From an uncultured Ilumatobacter sp. (GTDB taxonomy: Bacteria; Actinomycetota; Acidimicrobiia; Acidimicrobiales; Ilumatobacteraceae), in the NCBI GenBank assembly GCA_937905835.1, contig CALCXK010000086.1, forward strand, positions 1-38,986: a stretch of DNA of 38,986 nt, read 5' to 3'. The stretch's first letter is position 1; the number at the start of each line of letters is the position of its first letter. Positions 1 through 7,932 of this stretch are shown in pieces. The notes under the pieces were generated by a model that saw nothing but the letters and a program-made list of their open reading frames with translations, was not told the DNA's origin and did not search any database. The translations under genes and the position numbers were made by a program.

Positions 1-62
1 CGGCTCTCTTCGAACTTCGGGTGATGATCCATCACTGCTGAAGCTATCTGGAAGTAGACGCG

Positions 63-98
63 GCAACGCCCGAGCACCGGGTGGCGCTCGGGCGTTGC
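63..98. terminator. Strong intergenic hairpin, probable terminator
   Basis: A perfect 13-bp inverted repeat (GCAACGCCCGAGC at 63-75 and its complement at 86-98) encloses a 10-nt loop. No T-tract follows, so it is not a classical rho-independent terminator, but GC-rich U-less hairpins are common 3' of actinobacterial genes. It would end transcription of a gene lying to the left of the window. Confidence 0.5.
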
Positions 99-399
99 AC
101 ACAACTGTTTGGGACTGCACGACATCATGAGCCGAACTCAAGAGTTCAACACACCGCCGGGATCAACTGCGGCAATGACGTACAGCGGGGTTGGCGAAAA
201 TTCGCCAGGCGATCCAGCCTGTCGACCTAGCGGCCAACCACCTCCAGGATCCCGTAATAACTGTCTGGCATTATCTGGACCACCTCCTCTCTCTGGTGAC
301 CCCAGTTGAGCACACCGGACGAGGTCGTGTCTCGTCGGTTTCAAAAAATTTCGCAGACCCTCCGAGCAATCCACAACGAGCTCCGCTGAGGCAGTGGAG
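99..399. other. Non-coding stretch, no gene recognised
   Basis: No convincing coding frame was seen between the hairpin and the first gene. The short open frames here are proline/serine-rich and overlap one another on both strands, as expected from chance. A small perfect inverted repeat, GAACTC-AA-GAGTTC, lies at 134-147. Its half-site spacing does not fit an actinobacterial SOS box. Confidence 0.4.
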
Positions 400-861
400 C
401 TAGATCACGTCGTCGAGCGGGGCCTGCGGACCAACAGCGCCAATCGCCTCGAAGTAGGCGAGGTGCGCTTCAACGACGTGGACGGCATCGACGTCATCGA
501 GCAGGTCAAGGTTGTTTCGATCAGACTCGCCAAGCAGGTACGCCGTGAGCGTGTCTTCAGTGACCACCACCGTGTCATCGATGCCCTGTTTCCGATCGAC
601 GACTTTGTCGGGCTGCAGCCCCTGCGCGTGGAGCCACTGCATATGAAAACGTAGGAGCTGTTCGACTTCTGCAGGCGTGAGCCGAGCCTGACTCTCTTCC
701 GGCAGCCGGTCGCACACGAAGTCGACCGCCTCGTCGGGCAGGTACACCGCCCGCGGCGCCACAGCATCGAGCCGATGGGCCTCACGCCCGACCGACCCCG
801 CAGCGATCATGAACACCAAGAGCGCCGACACAAGAGCAAACACGACCGTGATGGCAGGCAT
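400..861 (-). CDS. Small membrane-anchored or secreted hypothetical protein
   Basis: I do not recognise this protein of about 153 residues. The chosen ATG at 861 is preceded by TAGGA about 9 nt upstream. A GTG start at 909 would add 16 residues but has no visible ribosome site. Residues 4-22 (roughly TVVFALVSALLVFMIAAG) form one hydrophobic segment, so the protein is either a single-pass anchor or has an uncleaved signal. The rest is soluble, acidic and leucine-rich. It is convergent with nothing and lies alone on the minus strand downstream of the acyl-CoA dehydrogenase, 140 bp away. Confidence 0.6.
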   Translation of the reverse strand: MPAITVVFALVSALLVFMIAAGSVGREAHRLDAVAPRAVYLPDEAVDFVCDRLPEESQARLTPAEVEQLLRFHMQWLHAQGLQPDKVVDRKQGIDDTVVVTEDTLTAYLLGESDRNNLDLLDDVDAVHVVEAHLAYFEAIGAVGPQAPLDDVI

Positions 862-1001
862 ACGAAAAATCCTACGCCATGGGTCGAACACAGCAGCCGC
901 CCAAGCCACAAAGTACCCGCCGACCCCAGACGCGCAACCGCCCGACTCAGGAGTAAGCCGGGCGGTCAGGTTCAGGTCAGCGCCGTGCGGCGCTGGACTG
1001 C

Positions 1002-2108
1002 TCAGATACCGATGCGCTGAGCGAGCTGCTCGCGATGGTACGTCGGGTCACCGAACAGCAGCTCGGAGCTCTTGGCACGCTTGAAGTACAGGTGCGCCGG
1101 GTGCTCCCAGGTGAAGCCGATACCACCGTGGATCTGGATGTTCTCGGCTGCGGCGTGGAAGTACGCCTCCGAGCAGTAGGCCTTGGCGAGCGAAGCGGTC
1201 GAGGCCAGCTCGTCGTTCATCTCCGCAGCACACCACATGCCGTAGTAGGCAGCGGACTTCGCCGACTCGACTTCGAGAAGCATGTCGGCACACTTGTGCT
1301 TGATGGCCTGGAACGAACCGATCGGGCGACCGAACTGCACGCGGACCTTGGCGTACTCGACCGCCATGTCGAGCACCATCTGCGCTCCGCCAACCTGCTC
1401 GGCGGCGAGGCCGACAGCTGCGAGATCGAGCATGCCCTGCAGGATCGCCCAGCCGCCGCCATCGGTGCCAATGAGCGTGCCCTGCACACCATCGAGATCA
1501 AGCTTGGCCTGCTTGCGAGTCTGATCCATCGTGGACAGCGCCGTCTTGGTGAGGCCAGCAGCATCACCGGCGACAGCGAACAAGCTCGTGCCCGCTGCAG
1601 TCTTGGCTGCGACAATGATCAAGTCAGCGGTGTTGCCATCGAGCACGAAGCTCTTAGTACCAGTGATCTTGCCATCGGCATCAGCGGTTGCTTCGATACC
1701 CGATTCGTCCCACTTGCCATTCGGCTCGGTGAAGGCAACCGTGGCCTTCGTGGTGCCCGCAGCGATGCCCGGAAGATGCGCCTGCTTGGCAGCATCGTCA
1801 CCAGAGAGGATCAGCGCGTTGGCAGCCAGCACCACGGTCGAGAAGAACGGTGCGCACAGCAGGCTGCGGCCCATCTCTTCGAGCACGATGCCGAGCTCGA
1901 CGTAGCCGTAGCCAGAGCCACCAAATTCTTCGGGGATTGCGAGGCCTTGGAGCCCCATCTGCTCACCCATCTGGGCCCAGACGGCATCGTCAAAACCGTT
2001 GTCGGTCTCCATCTGCTCGCGCACGGCTTCTTCGGAGCTCTTGGCTTCGAGAAAGGCGCGCACGGTCTTGCGGAGTTCTTCTTGCTCTTCAGTGAATGCG
2101 AAGTTCAT
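1002..2108 (-). CDS. Acyl-CoA dehydrogenase family protein
   Basis: FAD-dependent oxidation of an acyl-CoA thioester to the 2-enoyl-CoA, about 368 residues in the family's usual range. The sequence begins MNFAFTEEQEELRKTVRAFL, the typical helical N-terminal ACAD domain. It has the GLQGLAIPEEFGGSG and VAFTEPNG segments of the first half. The C-terminal helical domain includes VQFGRPIGSFQAIKHKCADM, IHGGIGFTWEHPAHLYFKRAK and SSELLFGD. That C-terminal form resembles subunits of the actinobacterial sterol/lipid ACADs that work as heterotetramers (family knowledge). Upstream in-frame starts at 2120 and 2162 exist. I prefer 2108 because it matches the domain start and leaves room for promoters facing the divergent antitoxin gene. 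Substrate is unknown. Confidence 0.9.
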   Translation of the reverse strand: MNFAFTEEQEELRKTVRAFLEAKSSEEAVREQMETDNGFDDAVWAQMGEQMGLQGLAIPEEFGGSGYGYVELGIVLEEMGRSLLCAPFFSTVVLAANALILSGDDAAKQAHLPGIAAGTTKATVAFTEPNGKWDESGIEATADADGKITGTKSFVLDGNTADLIIVAAKTAAGTSLFAVAGDAAGLTKTALSTMDQTRKQAKLDLDGVQGTLIGTDGGGWAILQGMLDLAAVGLAAEQVGGAQMVLDMAVEYAKVRVQFGRPIGSFQAIKHKCADMLLEVESAKSAAYYGMWCAAEMNDELASTASLAKAYCSEAYFHAAAENIQIHGGIGFTWEHPAHLYFKRAKSSELLFGDPTYHREQLAQRIGI

Positions 2109-2180
2109 GGACGAGATCATGGCGCGGTTGCGCTGGCTCCGCAAATCTGCTTGTGTACTCATGTGGACACAGATACCGCA

Positions 2181-2477
2181 ATGCACGCAGCAAACGAAAA
2201 CGGCGGCGCCCTCAGCCTCGGCATCAGAGAACTGCGCTCCGGCCTCGCCGACGCCGTTCGCCGCGCCGAGTCAGGGCAACGAACGGTCGTCACGACAGGC
2301 GGGCGACCCGTCGCGCAGCTCGGCCCACTCGATGCCGATGCCCCCGACCTCGATCGCTTAATCGGGGCCGGTGCCGTCGTGCCACCACGCCGCACCGGTC
2401 AGTGGCGTGCACCCGACCCGGTCCAGGTGCACGCCGGCTCACGCATCGATCAAGTGCTGCGCGAGTTGCGGGGCTGA
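2181..2477 (+). CDS. Type II antitoxin, Phd/YefM-like
   Basis: A 98-residue protein whose first part, GIRELRSGLADAVRRAESG followed by QRTVVTTGGRPVAQLGPL, is the Phd/YefM DNA-binding fold. In this fold an N-terminal strand-helix domain binds the operator, and the C-terminal tail (here rich in Arg/Pro/Asp) wraps the toxin. It lies immediately before a PIN-domain toxin with one base between stop and start, the usual order for such pairs. It is likely autorepressed from the short region shared with the divergent acyl-CoA dehydrogenase. The ATG at 2181 is chosen because longer upstream extensions run antisense through the dehydrogenase. Confidence 0.85.
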   Translation: MHAANENGGALSLGIRELRSGLADAVRRAESGQRTVVTTGGRPVAQLGPLDADAPDLDRLIGAGAVVPPRRTGQWRAPDPVQVHAGSRIDQVLRELRG

Positions 2478-2478
2478 C

Positions 2479-2883
2479 ATGACCGTCGTCCTCGACACCA
2501 GCGCCGTACTTGCCCTCGCCATCGACGGACCGCAGCGCCTCGTCACCGAAGCGGCACTGGCGAGCGACCCGGTGTGGGCAGCGTCGGCCATGGCCCTCAC
2601 CGAGGCACTCCCCGCGATCGACAGATTGTCCGACAACCGCTTCGTCCGCCTCGACCTCGAAGACGCCGTCCGGCGCATCTGGGACCACCTCCACGTCGTA
2701 CCAGTCGATCAACGATGCCTCGACCGCGCCGCTGCCCTCGCTCGCACACAACCGGTCCGGCTCACCGACGCGATACACCTGGCGGCAACAGAACGGCTTC
2801 CTGAGCCACGCCGGTTCGTCACATTCGACCCGCCACAAATCGGCGTGGCCCTCGGGCTCGGCTTCGACGTCGTGTCGAGCTAA
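2479..2883 (+). CDS. vapC: VapC-type PIN-domain toxin (ribonuclease)
   Basis: A 134-residue PIN-domain protein, the normal size for VapC. Four acidic residues expected to bind Mg2+ are in place: Asp6 in VVLDTSA, Glu42 in ALTEAL, Asp97 in RLTDAIHLA and Asp117 in TFDPPQ. VapC toxins cleave specific RNAs (tRNA or rRNA) when their antitoxin is degraded. The specific target here cannot be read from sequence. The start ATG lies one base after the antitoxin stop, implying translational coupling. It is intact and probably functional. Confidence 0.9.
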   Translation: MTVVLDTSAVLALAIDGPQRLVTEAALASDPVWAASAMALTEALPAIDRLSDNRFVRLDLEDAVRRIWDHLHVVPVDQRCLDRAAALARTQPVRLTDAIHLAATERLPEPRRFVTFDPPQIGVALGLGFDVVSS

Positions 2884-2895
2884 GCCAGCTACTCC

Positions 2896-4323
2896 CTACG
2901 GAACGCGCATCATGCGAAACGTGTCGGTCGCCCGCGCCACCGAAGCAATGCCGGCGACCACACCAATCAAGTCGCCTGTGGCCACATGGCCCTCTCGACG
3001 CGCCTGATTGACAGCGAGCCGGACACGCTCTTCGTAATCAGCCGTGCCGCCCTCGAAATAGATCGGTGTGACACCCCAACTCGATGCGAGCTGACGGACT
3101 GTCCTCATCTGACCGCTGAACCCGAGGATCTGCGCGCTTGGCCGGAACCTCGCCATCGACCGAACAGTGAAACCGCTCGCCGAGATACACAACAGTGCGC
3201 GGACGCTGAGTTCTTCGGACGCACGTGCGGCGGCGATCGTCATCGCGTCAGTGATCGCTGCATCGCTGTGCTCGTGACCAGCCATGCGGAGTGCGGCAAC
3301 ACGCTCGGCCCACGCCTGATGATTAAACTGATCGTCGGACCGTTCGGCAATACGCGCCATCGTTTCCACGACAAGTACCGGGTGCTCTCCGATCGCCGTT
3401 TCAGCCGACAGCATGACGGCTGACGTCCCGTCGAACACCGCGTTCGCAATATCGGTCACCTCGGCGCGGGTGGGCGCCTGCGCCTTGACCATCGAGTCGA
3501 GCATCTGGGCTGCAGTGATCACCGGCAGGCCACCCGCAATGCACTCACTAATGACACTCTTCTGAATGTGCGGCAGATCTTCGAGGTTCGCCTCAAGGCC
3601 GAGGCCACCACGCTCCACCATGATCCCGGCAGCATCCTCAATAATGCTCGACAGATTCTCGACCGCCGCCATGGTCTCGATCTTGGCAATGACCATCGGG
3701 CCACGAGGGTGCGGTTCGAGAGCAAGCTCACGAAGATCACGCCCAGAGTTGACCGAGATCGCGACCATGTCGACGCCGACCTCGACAAACTTGTCAAGAG
3801 CTTCCCGGTCGAAGCTCGTCACCGGCCTGTACACCGTCGTGCCGAACGGGATATGTACGCCAGCGCGGCCGCTGAGGGGGCCGCTCGAAGTGACTTTGGC
3901 CGTGACGCTCTGGCCCTGCACCTTATGCACAGTGAGGACGACCGAACCGCCGACCAAGATCTCGTCGCCCACATGGCAGTCGTCGACCAGATGGGCGTAG
4001 TCGATCGAGATCTGCTCGGCGGTGCTCTCACCGGTACCTGAAACCAAGGTGACCATGTCGTCAATCGAGAGTTCGACCCCCTCGAACGGGAACCGACCGG
4101 TGCGCACCTTCGATCCGGGAAGGTCGATCATCGTGCCAATATTGAGGCCGAGCCGGTCAGCGACATCACGAATGCGCTGATGGCGTTCGAGCGCCTCGTC
4201 AAGCGGCGTGTGCGCCAGCGCAATGCGGGCGACATTCATGCCTGCCCGCATCATCGCGATGAGCGTCGCCTCGTCCGCCGATGCCGGCCCGATAGTTGCG
4301 ATGATCTTCGTGCGACGTGCCAC
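2896..4323 (-). CDS. Pyruvate kinase homologue with altered active site
   Basis: The 475-residue protein has the pyruvate kinase fold end to end: ARRTKIIATIGPAS at the N-terminus, a B-domain, IAKIETMAAVEN, the helix with PTRAEVTDIANAVFDGT, and a C-terminal domain. Several catalytic positions are changed. The K+-site Asn and Ser of the usual RLNFSHG are Ala35 and Ala37. The DTKGPE loop reads DLPGSK. The Mg2+-ligand Asp of ARGDLG is Gly240 (ERGGLG), and the Thr of TATQM is Ala272. Arg33, His38, Asp67, Lys214 and Glu216 remain. I take GTG 4323 as start since it aligns with the family N-terminus; GTG 4332 is an alternative. It may be a divergent paralogue with weak, changed or no kinase activity rather than the housekeeping enzyme. 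Confidence 0.85.
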   Translation of the reverse strand: MARRTKIIATIGPASADEATLIAMMRAGMNVARIALAHTPLDEALERHQRIRDVADRLGLNIGTMIDLPGSKVRTGRFPFEGVELSIDDMVTLVSGTGESTAEQISIDYAHLVDDCHVGDEILVGGSVVLTVHKVQGQSVTAKVTSSGPLSGRAGVHIPFGTTVYRPVTSFDREALDKFVEVGVDMVAISVNSGRDLRELALEPHPRGPMVIAKIETMAAVENLSSIIEDAAGIMVERGGLGLEANLEDLPHIQKSVISECIAGGLPVITAAQMLDSMVKAQAPTRAEVTDIANAVFDGTSAVMLSAETAIGEHPVLVVETMARIAERSDDQFNHQAWAERVAALRMAGHEHSDAAITDAMTIAAARASEELSVRALLCISASGFTVRSMARFRPSAQILGFSGQMRTVRQLASSWGVTPIYFEGGTADYEERVRLAVNQARREGHVATGDLIGVVAGIASVARATDTFRMMRVP

Positions 4324-4428
4324 ACCGTGCACAGTACCGGCCTGAACGCGGCCGCAAGCCGTGCTGGGGCGAGTGTTCAGAAGTGGGTGACTCTGCAACA
4401 CGATCGGATGGGCTGGCAGAATGATGCG

Positions 4429-5046
4429 ATGAGCAAGACACTGCACTGGTCAGACGCCGACACCGAGGTGCACAAGGTCGTGGTCGGCCCCTACGAGAAC
4501 AACGTGTTCGTCGTCCGCTGCAAGGCCACCGGAGAGGGGGTTCTGCTCGACGCTGCCAACGAACACGAACGCCTCCTCGAACTCTGCGACGCACTAGGTG
4601 TAAAACGGGTACTCGAAACGCACGGCCACTGGGACCACATCCAAGCCATCCCGGCCATGCGCGAAGCCGGCTACGAAGTCGCCGTCACCAAACTCGACGC
4701 CCCCATGCTTGCCGACGTCGGCTACGACGTGTTTCTCGACGACACCGAGATCATCGAGGTCGGCAGACTCCGGTTGCACGCGATCCACAACCCAGGGCAC
4801 ACACCAGGTTCGATCTCGTTTGCGTTGGAGAACACCCCCCTGCTCTTCACCGGCGACACCCTCTTCCCCGGCGGCCCGGGCAACACAAAATCCGACATCG
4901 GCAACTTTGGCACCATCATCGAGTCGATCACCGACCGACTCTTCACATTCGACGACAACACGATCGTGCTGCCCGGCCACGGCAACAACACAACGATCGG
5001 GGCCGAACGACCACACCTCGACGAATGGATCGAACGAGGCTGGTGA
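4429..5046 (+). CDS. MBL-fold metallo-hydrolase, glyoxalase II-like
   Basis: A 205-residue cytoplasmic metallo-beta-lactamase-fold enzyme. The zinc motif HxHxDH reads HGHWDH in LETHGHWDHIQAI. The following metal ligands are visible in NPGHTPGS, FTGDTLF and LPGHGNNT. Short MBL proteins with this arrangement usually hydrolyse thioesters such as S-lactoyl adducts of a low-molecular-weight thiol (family knowledge). In actinobacteria that thiol would be mycothiol-linked, but the substrate here is an inference. Divergent from the pyruvate kinase homologue with about 105 bp between starts. The ATG at 4429 is chosen because the upstream extension is antisense to that gene. Confidence 0.85.
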   Translation: MSKTLHWSDADTEVHKVVVGPYENNVFVVRCKATGEGVLLDAANEHERLLELCDALGVKRVLETHGHWDHIQAIPAMREAGYEVAVTKLDAPMLADVGYDVFLDDTEIIEVGRLRLHAIHNPGHTPGSISFALENTPLLFTGDTLFPGGPGNTKSDIGNFGTIIESITDRLFTFDDNTIVLPGHGNNTTIGAERPHLDEWIERGW

Positions 5047-5136
5047 CCCGTTACAACGAGCGTCCGCCGACAACGACACGCGACGCACCGGTTGCTCTGG
5101 CAGGCGGGCCCGGCCCAAGGCCGCCCGGTACTGGGC

Positions 5137-6369
5137 TCAGGCGCTGACAGGGTTGTCGAGCAGCGGCTGAAATGCCAGCTCGGCAGCACCGATCAAGCGT
5201 GCTGAGTTTCCAAGCCTCCCGGCAACAACCACACCCGGCCGCGCCCGACCGCCGAACGACGTACGAGCAAGATCGCTCGTGACGACGTCTTCGACGTGAT
5301 GCCACACGTCGTTGAACATGCCGCCCATGACAACGATCTCCGGGTCAAAGACGTTGATCAAGCACGCCAGGCCGATCGCCATCCAGCCGCCATGCTCGGC
5401 GAACGCGTCGAGCACCATCGCATCACCTTGCTGGGCTGCGAGGAGTAGCCGCTGGACGGCTGCGTTGCCACCGTCTTCATCGAGCCCAGCGCGCCGTAAA
5501 AGCGCCCGCTCCCCCACTTCGGTCTCCCAGCAGCCGATCGAACCACAGCCACACACATCACCGCTGGGATTGACGGGCATGTGCCCGACCTCACCAGCAA
5601 ATCCCGACCGGCCGTGGACACGTTGACCGTCCACGATGATCCCACCACCGATGCCGATTTCGCCGCCGACAAAAATCATGTCGCTGGCACCGTCGCCAGC
5701 ACCGAAACGATGTTCAGCGAGCGCACCGACATCAGCGTCGTTACCAATCGTCACCGCGACGCCATCACCGAATCGAGCGCTCACCAAGTCAGCCAGCTGC
5801 ACGTCGCTCCACTGCAGGTTGGGGGCCATGACCACGGTCTGGCCATCCGACGTCACCGTGCCCGCCACCGCGACGCCGATACCCACGATGCGCCGATCTC
5901 CGACCGCGCCATCTACATAGCCGAGCAGGTTCGCGAGCGTGACCAGATCGTCAACTTTCGCCTCCACCGGCACCGGGCCGCGTGTCCGGCTTGCTCGAGC
6001 ATCATCGATCACTTCGCCACGCAAGTTGACGACCGCTGCTGCCACGCCATCGACGCCGATCTCAAACGACAATGCTGCAAGACCCGCACCGTCGAGTTCC
6101 GCCATCGCCGACGGACGGCCGCGATGGCCATCGTGCTGGGCGCCAATCTCCGTCACCAGGCCGTGTTCGACCAACTCGCCAATGAGCGAACCAACGGCAC
6201 TCCTCGTCAGCCCAGTTGCCTCAACCAGCTCAGAACGAGTCACCGAGGCCGCTGTCCGGAGCATCCCGAGGATCGCGCTGAGATTCGAACGCCGAACCGT
6301 CTCAGACCGCACGCCCTGCGTACTCGACTTGGTGCCCGACTGCGTGCCCGTCGATTTCGATACCCCCAT
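5137..6369 (-). CDS. ROK-family transcriptional regulator (XylR-like)
   Basis: A 410-residue protein with an N-terminal winged helix (about residues 25-85: SETVRRSNLSAILGMLRTAA, then TRSELVEATGLTRSAVGSLI) joined to a ROK sugar-kinase-like domain. The ROK domain has the zinc-site signature GHMPVNPSGDVCGCGSIGCWE and the sugar-site motif GNDADVGALAEHRFG. Such proteins repress sugar operons and release DNA on binding a sugar. Its ATG lies 3 bp from a perfect inverted repeat, and the divergent neighbour is xylose isomerase. The likely job is therefore xylose-responsive control of xylA and of itself. The upstream in-frame extension to 6546 crosses the operator and is rejected. Confidence 0.9.
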   Translation of the reverse strand: MGVSKSTGTQSGTKSSTQGVRSETVRRSNLSAILGMLRTAASVTRSELVEATGLTRSAVGSLIGELVEHGLVTEIGAQHDGHRGRPSAMAELDGAGLAALSFEIGVDGVAAAVVNLRGEVIDDARASRTRGPVPVEAKVDDLVTLANLLGYVDGAVGDRRIVGIGVAVAGTVTSDGQTVVMAPNLQWSDVQLADLVSARFGDGVAVTIGNDADVGALAEHRFGAGDGASDMIFVGGEIGIGGGIIVDGQRVHGRSGFAGEVGHMPVNPSGDVCGCGSIGCWETEVGERALLRRAGLDEDGGNAAVQRLLLAAQQGDAMVLDAFAEHGGWMAIGLACLINVFDPEIVVMGGMFNDVWHHVEDVVTSDLARTSFGGRARPGVVVAGRLGNSARLIGAAELAFQPLLDNPVSA

Positions 6370-6372
6370 TTG

Positions 6373-6388
6373 TTGTAATCTATTACAA
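6373..6388. promoter_or_regulatory. Inverted-repeat operator between ROK regulator and xylA
   Basis: TTGTAAT-CT-ATTACAA is a perfect 7-bp inverted repeat with a 2-bp spacer, in an AT-rich island of an otherwise GC-rich region. It ends 3 bp before the regulator start codon (6369) and lies about 77 bp upstream of the xylA ATG. It is well placed to block both promoters. Binding by the adjacent ROK protein is an inference. Confidence 0.7.
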
Positions 6389-6464
6389 ATAAAATCTTTC
6401 ACCGCACAATCGTCATCACCCTGACCCACCTCCAGCCCCTTCGACCAGAAACAGCACACTCGAC

Positions 6465-7832
6465 ATGACCTCTTCACCCGAGCCGTTCTTCGGCAACATC
6501 GACGCCATCGCTTACGAAGGTCCCGAGTCAGACAACCCCCTGGCATTCCGCTGGTACGACGCCGGCCGAATAATCATGGGCAAAACCATGGCCGAACACT
6601 TGCGCTTCGGAGTCTGCTACTGGCACTCCTTCGCCTGGGACGGCTCCGACATCTTCGGGCATGGCACCCTTGACCGCCCCTGGAACCCAGCGTCACGAAC
6701 AGGCAACACCACCATCGATCCACTGGATGCAGCCAAGCTCAAAATGGCCGCCGCATTCGAGTTCATCGAGAAACTCGGTGCACCGTTCTTCTCCTTCCAC
6801 GACATCGACATTGCGCCTGCCGGGTCGTCGTTCCGTGAAACCTGCGGCCACTTCGACGAGATGGTCGACGAGGCCGCCGGCCACATGGATCGCACCGGCA
6901 TCAAACTGCTGTGGGGGACGACCAACGCCTTCTCTCACCCCCGCTTCATGGCCGGCGCCGCAACCAACCCCGACCCCGACCTGTTCGCCTACGCCGCCGC
7001 GCAAGTAGCGCACTGCATGAACGCGACGCACCGGCTCGGAGGCGCCAACTACGTCCTGTGGGGCGGCCGCGAAGGCTACGAGACACTGCTCAACACCGAC
7101 ATGTCGCGTGAACTCGACCAGCTCGGCCGGTTCCTCAACATGGTCGTCGAACACAAGCACGCCATCGGCTTCGAAGGTGCCCTCCTGATCGAGCCGAAGC
7201 CAATGGAGCCCACCAAGCACCAGTACGACTACGACGTCGCAACGGTCTACGGCTTCCTGCAGCGCTACGGCCTCGACAACGAGATCAAAGTCAACATCGA
7301 GGTCAACCACGCCACGCTTTCCGGCCACGACTTCCACCACGAAGTTGCGACCGCCGTCCACTCGGGGATCTTCGGTTCGATCGACGCCAACGCCGGCGAC
7401 GATCGCCTCGGCTGGGACCTCGACCTCTTCCCCAAGTCCGTCGAACAAATGACCTTGGGCATGCTCGAGATCCTGCGCGGCGGTGGATTCACCACCGGCG
7501 GGCTGATGTTCGACACAAAGCTCCGCCGCATGTCGATCGAACGCGACGACCTGTTCCACGGCCACATCGGCGCCATGGACACCATGGCCCGCTCGCTGCT
7601 CGCCGCAGCGTCGATCCTCGAAGACGGCGAAATCGATCGTCGACGCACCGCCCGCTACGCCGGCTGGGATGCCGAGCAGCGAATTCTCGACGGCTCTCAC
7701 CCCGCCGCGGTCACGCTGCAGCAACTGCACGACGAGGTAATCGGCGACGACAGCTTCGACCCGCAGCCAGTCAGCGGCCGACAGGAAGCCCTCGAAAACC
7801 TCGTGGCCCGCCACATCGAACGCGCCAGATAG
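6465..7832 (+). CDS. xylA: Xylose isomerase
   Basis: Interconverts D-xylose and D-xylulose using two divalent metals. The 455-residue length and the N-terminal insert fit the longer (class II) xylose isomerases. Visible family motifs: GVCYWHSFAWDG, the catalytic-His strand FFSFHDIDIAP, LLWGTTNAFSHPRF, YVLWGGREGYETL, the metal-binding Glu and Lys in LLIEPKPMEPTKHQYDYD, NIEVNHATLSGHDF with the next metal ligands, and SIDANAGDDRLGWDLD. The divergent ROK regulator and the shared operator suggest xylose induction. No xylulokinase or transporter is in the window. The TAG stop lies 8 bp before a RAYT-type repeat core. Confidence 0.97.
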   Translation: MTSSPEPFFGNIDAIAYEGPESDNPLAFRWYDAGRIIMGKTMAEHLRFGVCYWHSFAWDGSDIFGHGTLDRPWNPASRTGNTTIDPLDAAKLKMAAAFEFIEKLGAPFFSFHDIDIAPAGSSFRETCGHFDEMVDEAAGHMDRTGIKLLWGTTNAFSHPRFMAGAATNPDPDLFAYAAAQVAHCMNATHRLGGANYVLWGGREGYETLLNTDMSRELDQLGRFLNMVVEHKHAIGFEGALLIEPKPMEPTKHQYDYDVATVYGFLQRYGLDNEIKVNIEVNHATLSGHDFHHEVATAVHSGIFGSIDANAGDDRLGWDLDLFPKSVEQMTLGMLEILRGGGFTTGGLMFDTKLRRMSIERDDLFHGHIGAMDTMARSLLAAASILEDGEIDRRRTARYAGWDAEQRILDGSHPAAVTLQQLHDEVIGDDSFDPQPVSGRQEALENLVARHIERAR

Positions 7833-7865
7833 TTACGCACGGGGTCAGGCCCCTTTCGCAACTCT
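7833..7865 (+). repeat. Solo copy of the RAYT-element terminal repeat
   Basis: The 25-bp core (7841-7865), GGGGTCAGGCCCC followed by TTTCGCAACTCT, is identical to the two cores bounding the transposase element at 10.4-11.4 kb. GGGG/CCCC can pair to make a REP-like hairpin. The preceding 11 bases including the xylA stop (TAGTTACGCAC) match 10 of 11 bases beside the inverted copy at 11366. No transposase adjoins this copy, so it is a solo or non-autonomous end. Confidence 0.85.
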
Positions 7866-7871
7866 CTGAAC

Positions 7872-7917
7872 GCCTGGCCGAATTACTCCTACCGCGGTAG
7901 GAGTAATTCGGCCAGGC
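7872..7917. repeat. 46-bp perfect palindrome upstream of sufC
   Basis: Each strand reads GCCTGGCCGAATTACTCCTA then CC up to the centre between 7894 and 7895, followed by the exact complement, 23 bp per arm with no mismatch or loop. It ends 15 bp before the sufC GTG. It could be an operator for an Fe-S-responsive regulator (the inner TACTCCTACC arm resembles Rrf2/IscR-type dyads), a bidirectional terminator behind xylA, or an inserted repeat. There is no T-tract. Confidence 0.8.
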
Positions 7918-7932
7918 TCATAGCATCGAACC

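Noticed and set aside
1..24. C-terminal end of a plus-strand gene (RLSSNFG then TGA)
   Set aside because: Eight codons cannot be assigned, and another frame is also open across the same bases.
134..147. SOS (LexA) box
   Set aside because: The dyad GAACTC-AA-GAGTTC has a 6-base gap between CGAAC and GTTC, not the 4 bases of actinobacterial SOS boxes.
1035..2180. Long plus-strand open frame ahead of the antitoxin
   Set aside because: It is antisense to the acyl-CoA dehydrogenase, which has clear family motifs. Only the part from ATG 2181 is antitoxin-like.
6693..7814. 373-codon minus-strand open frame
   Set aside because: It is a shadow of xylA with Val/Asp/Gly-rich composition and no recognisable domain.
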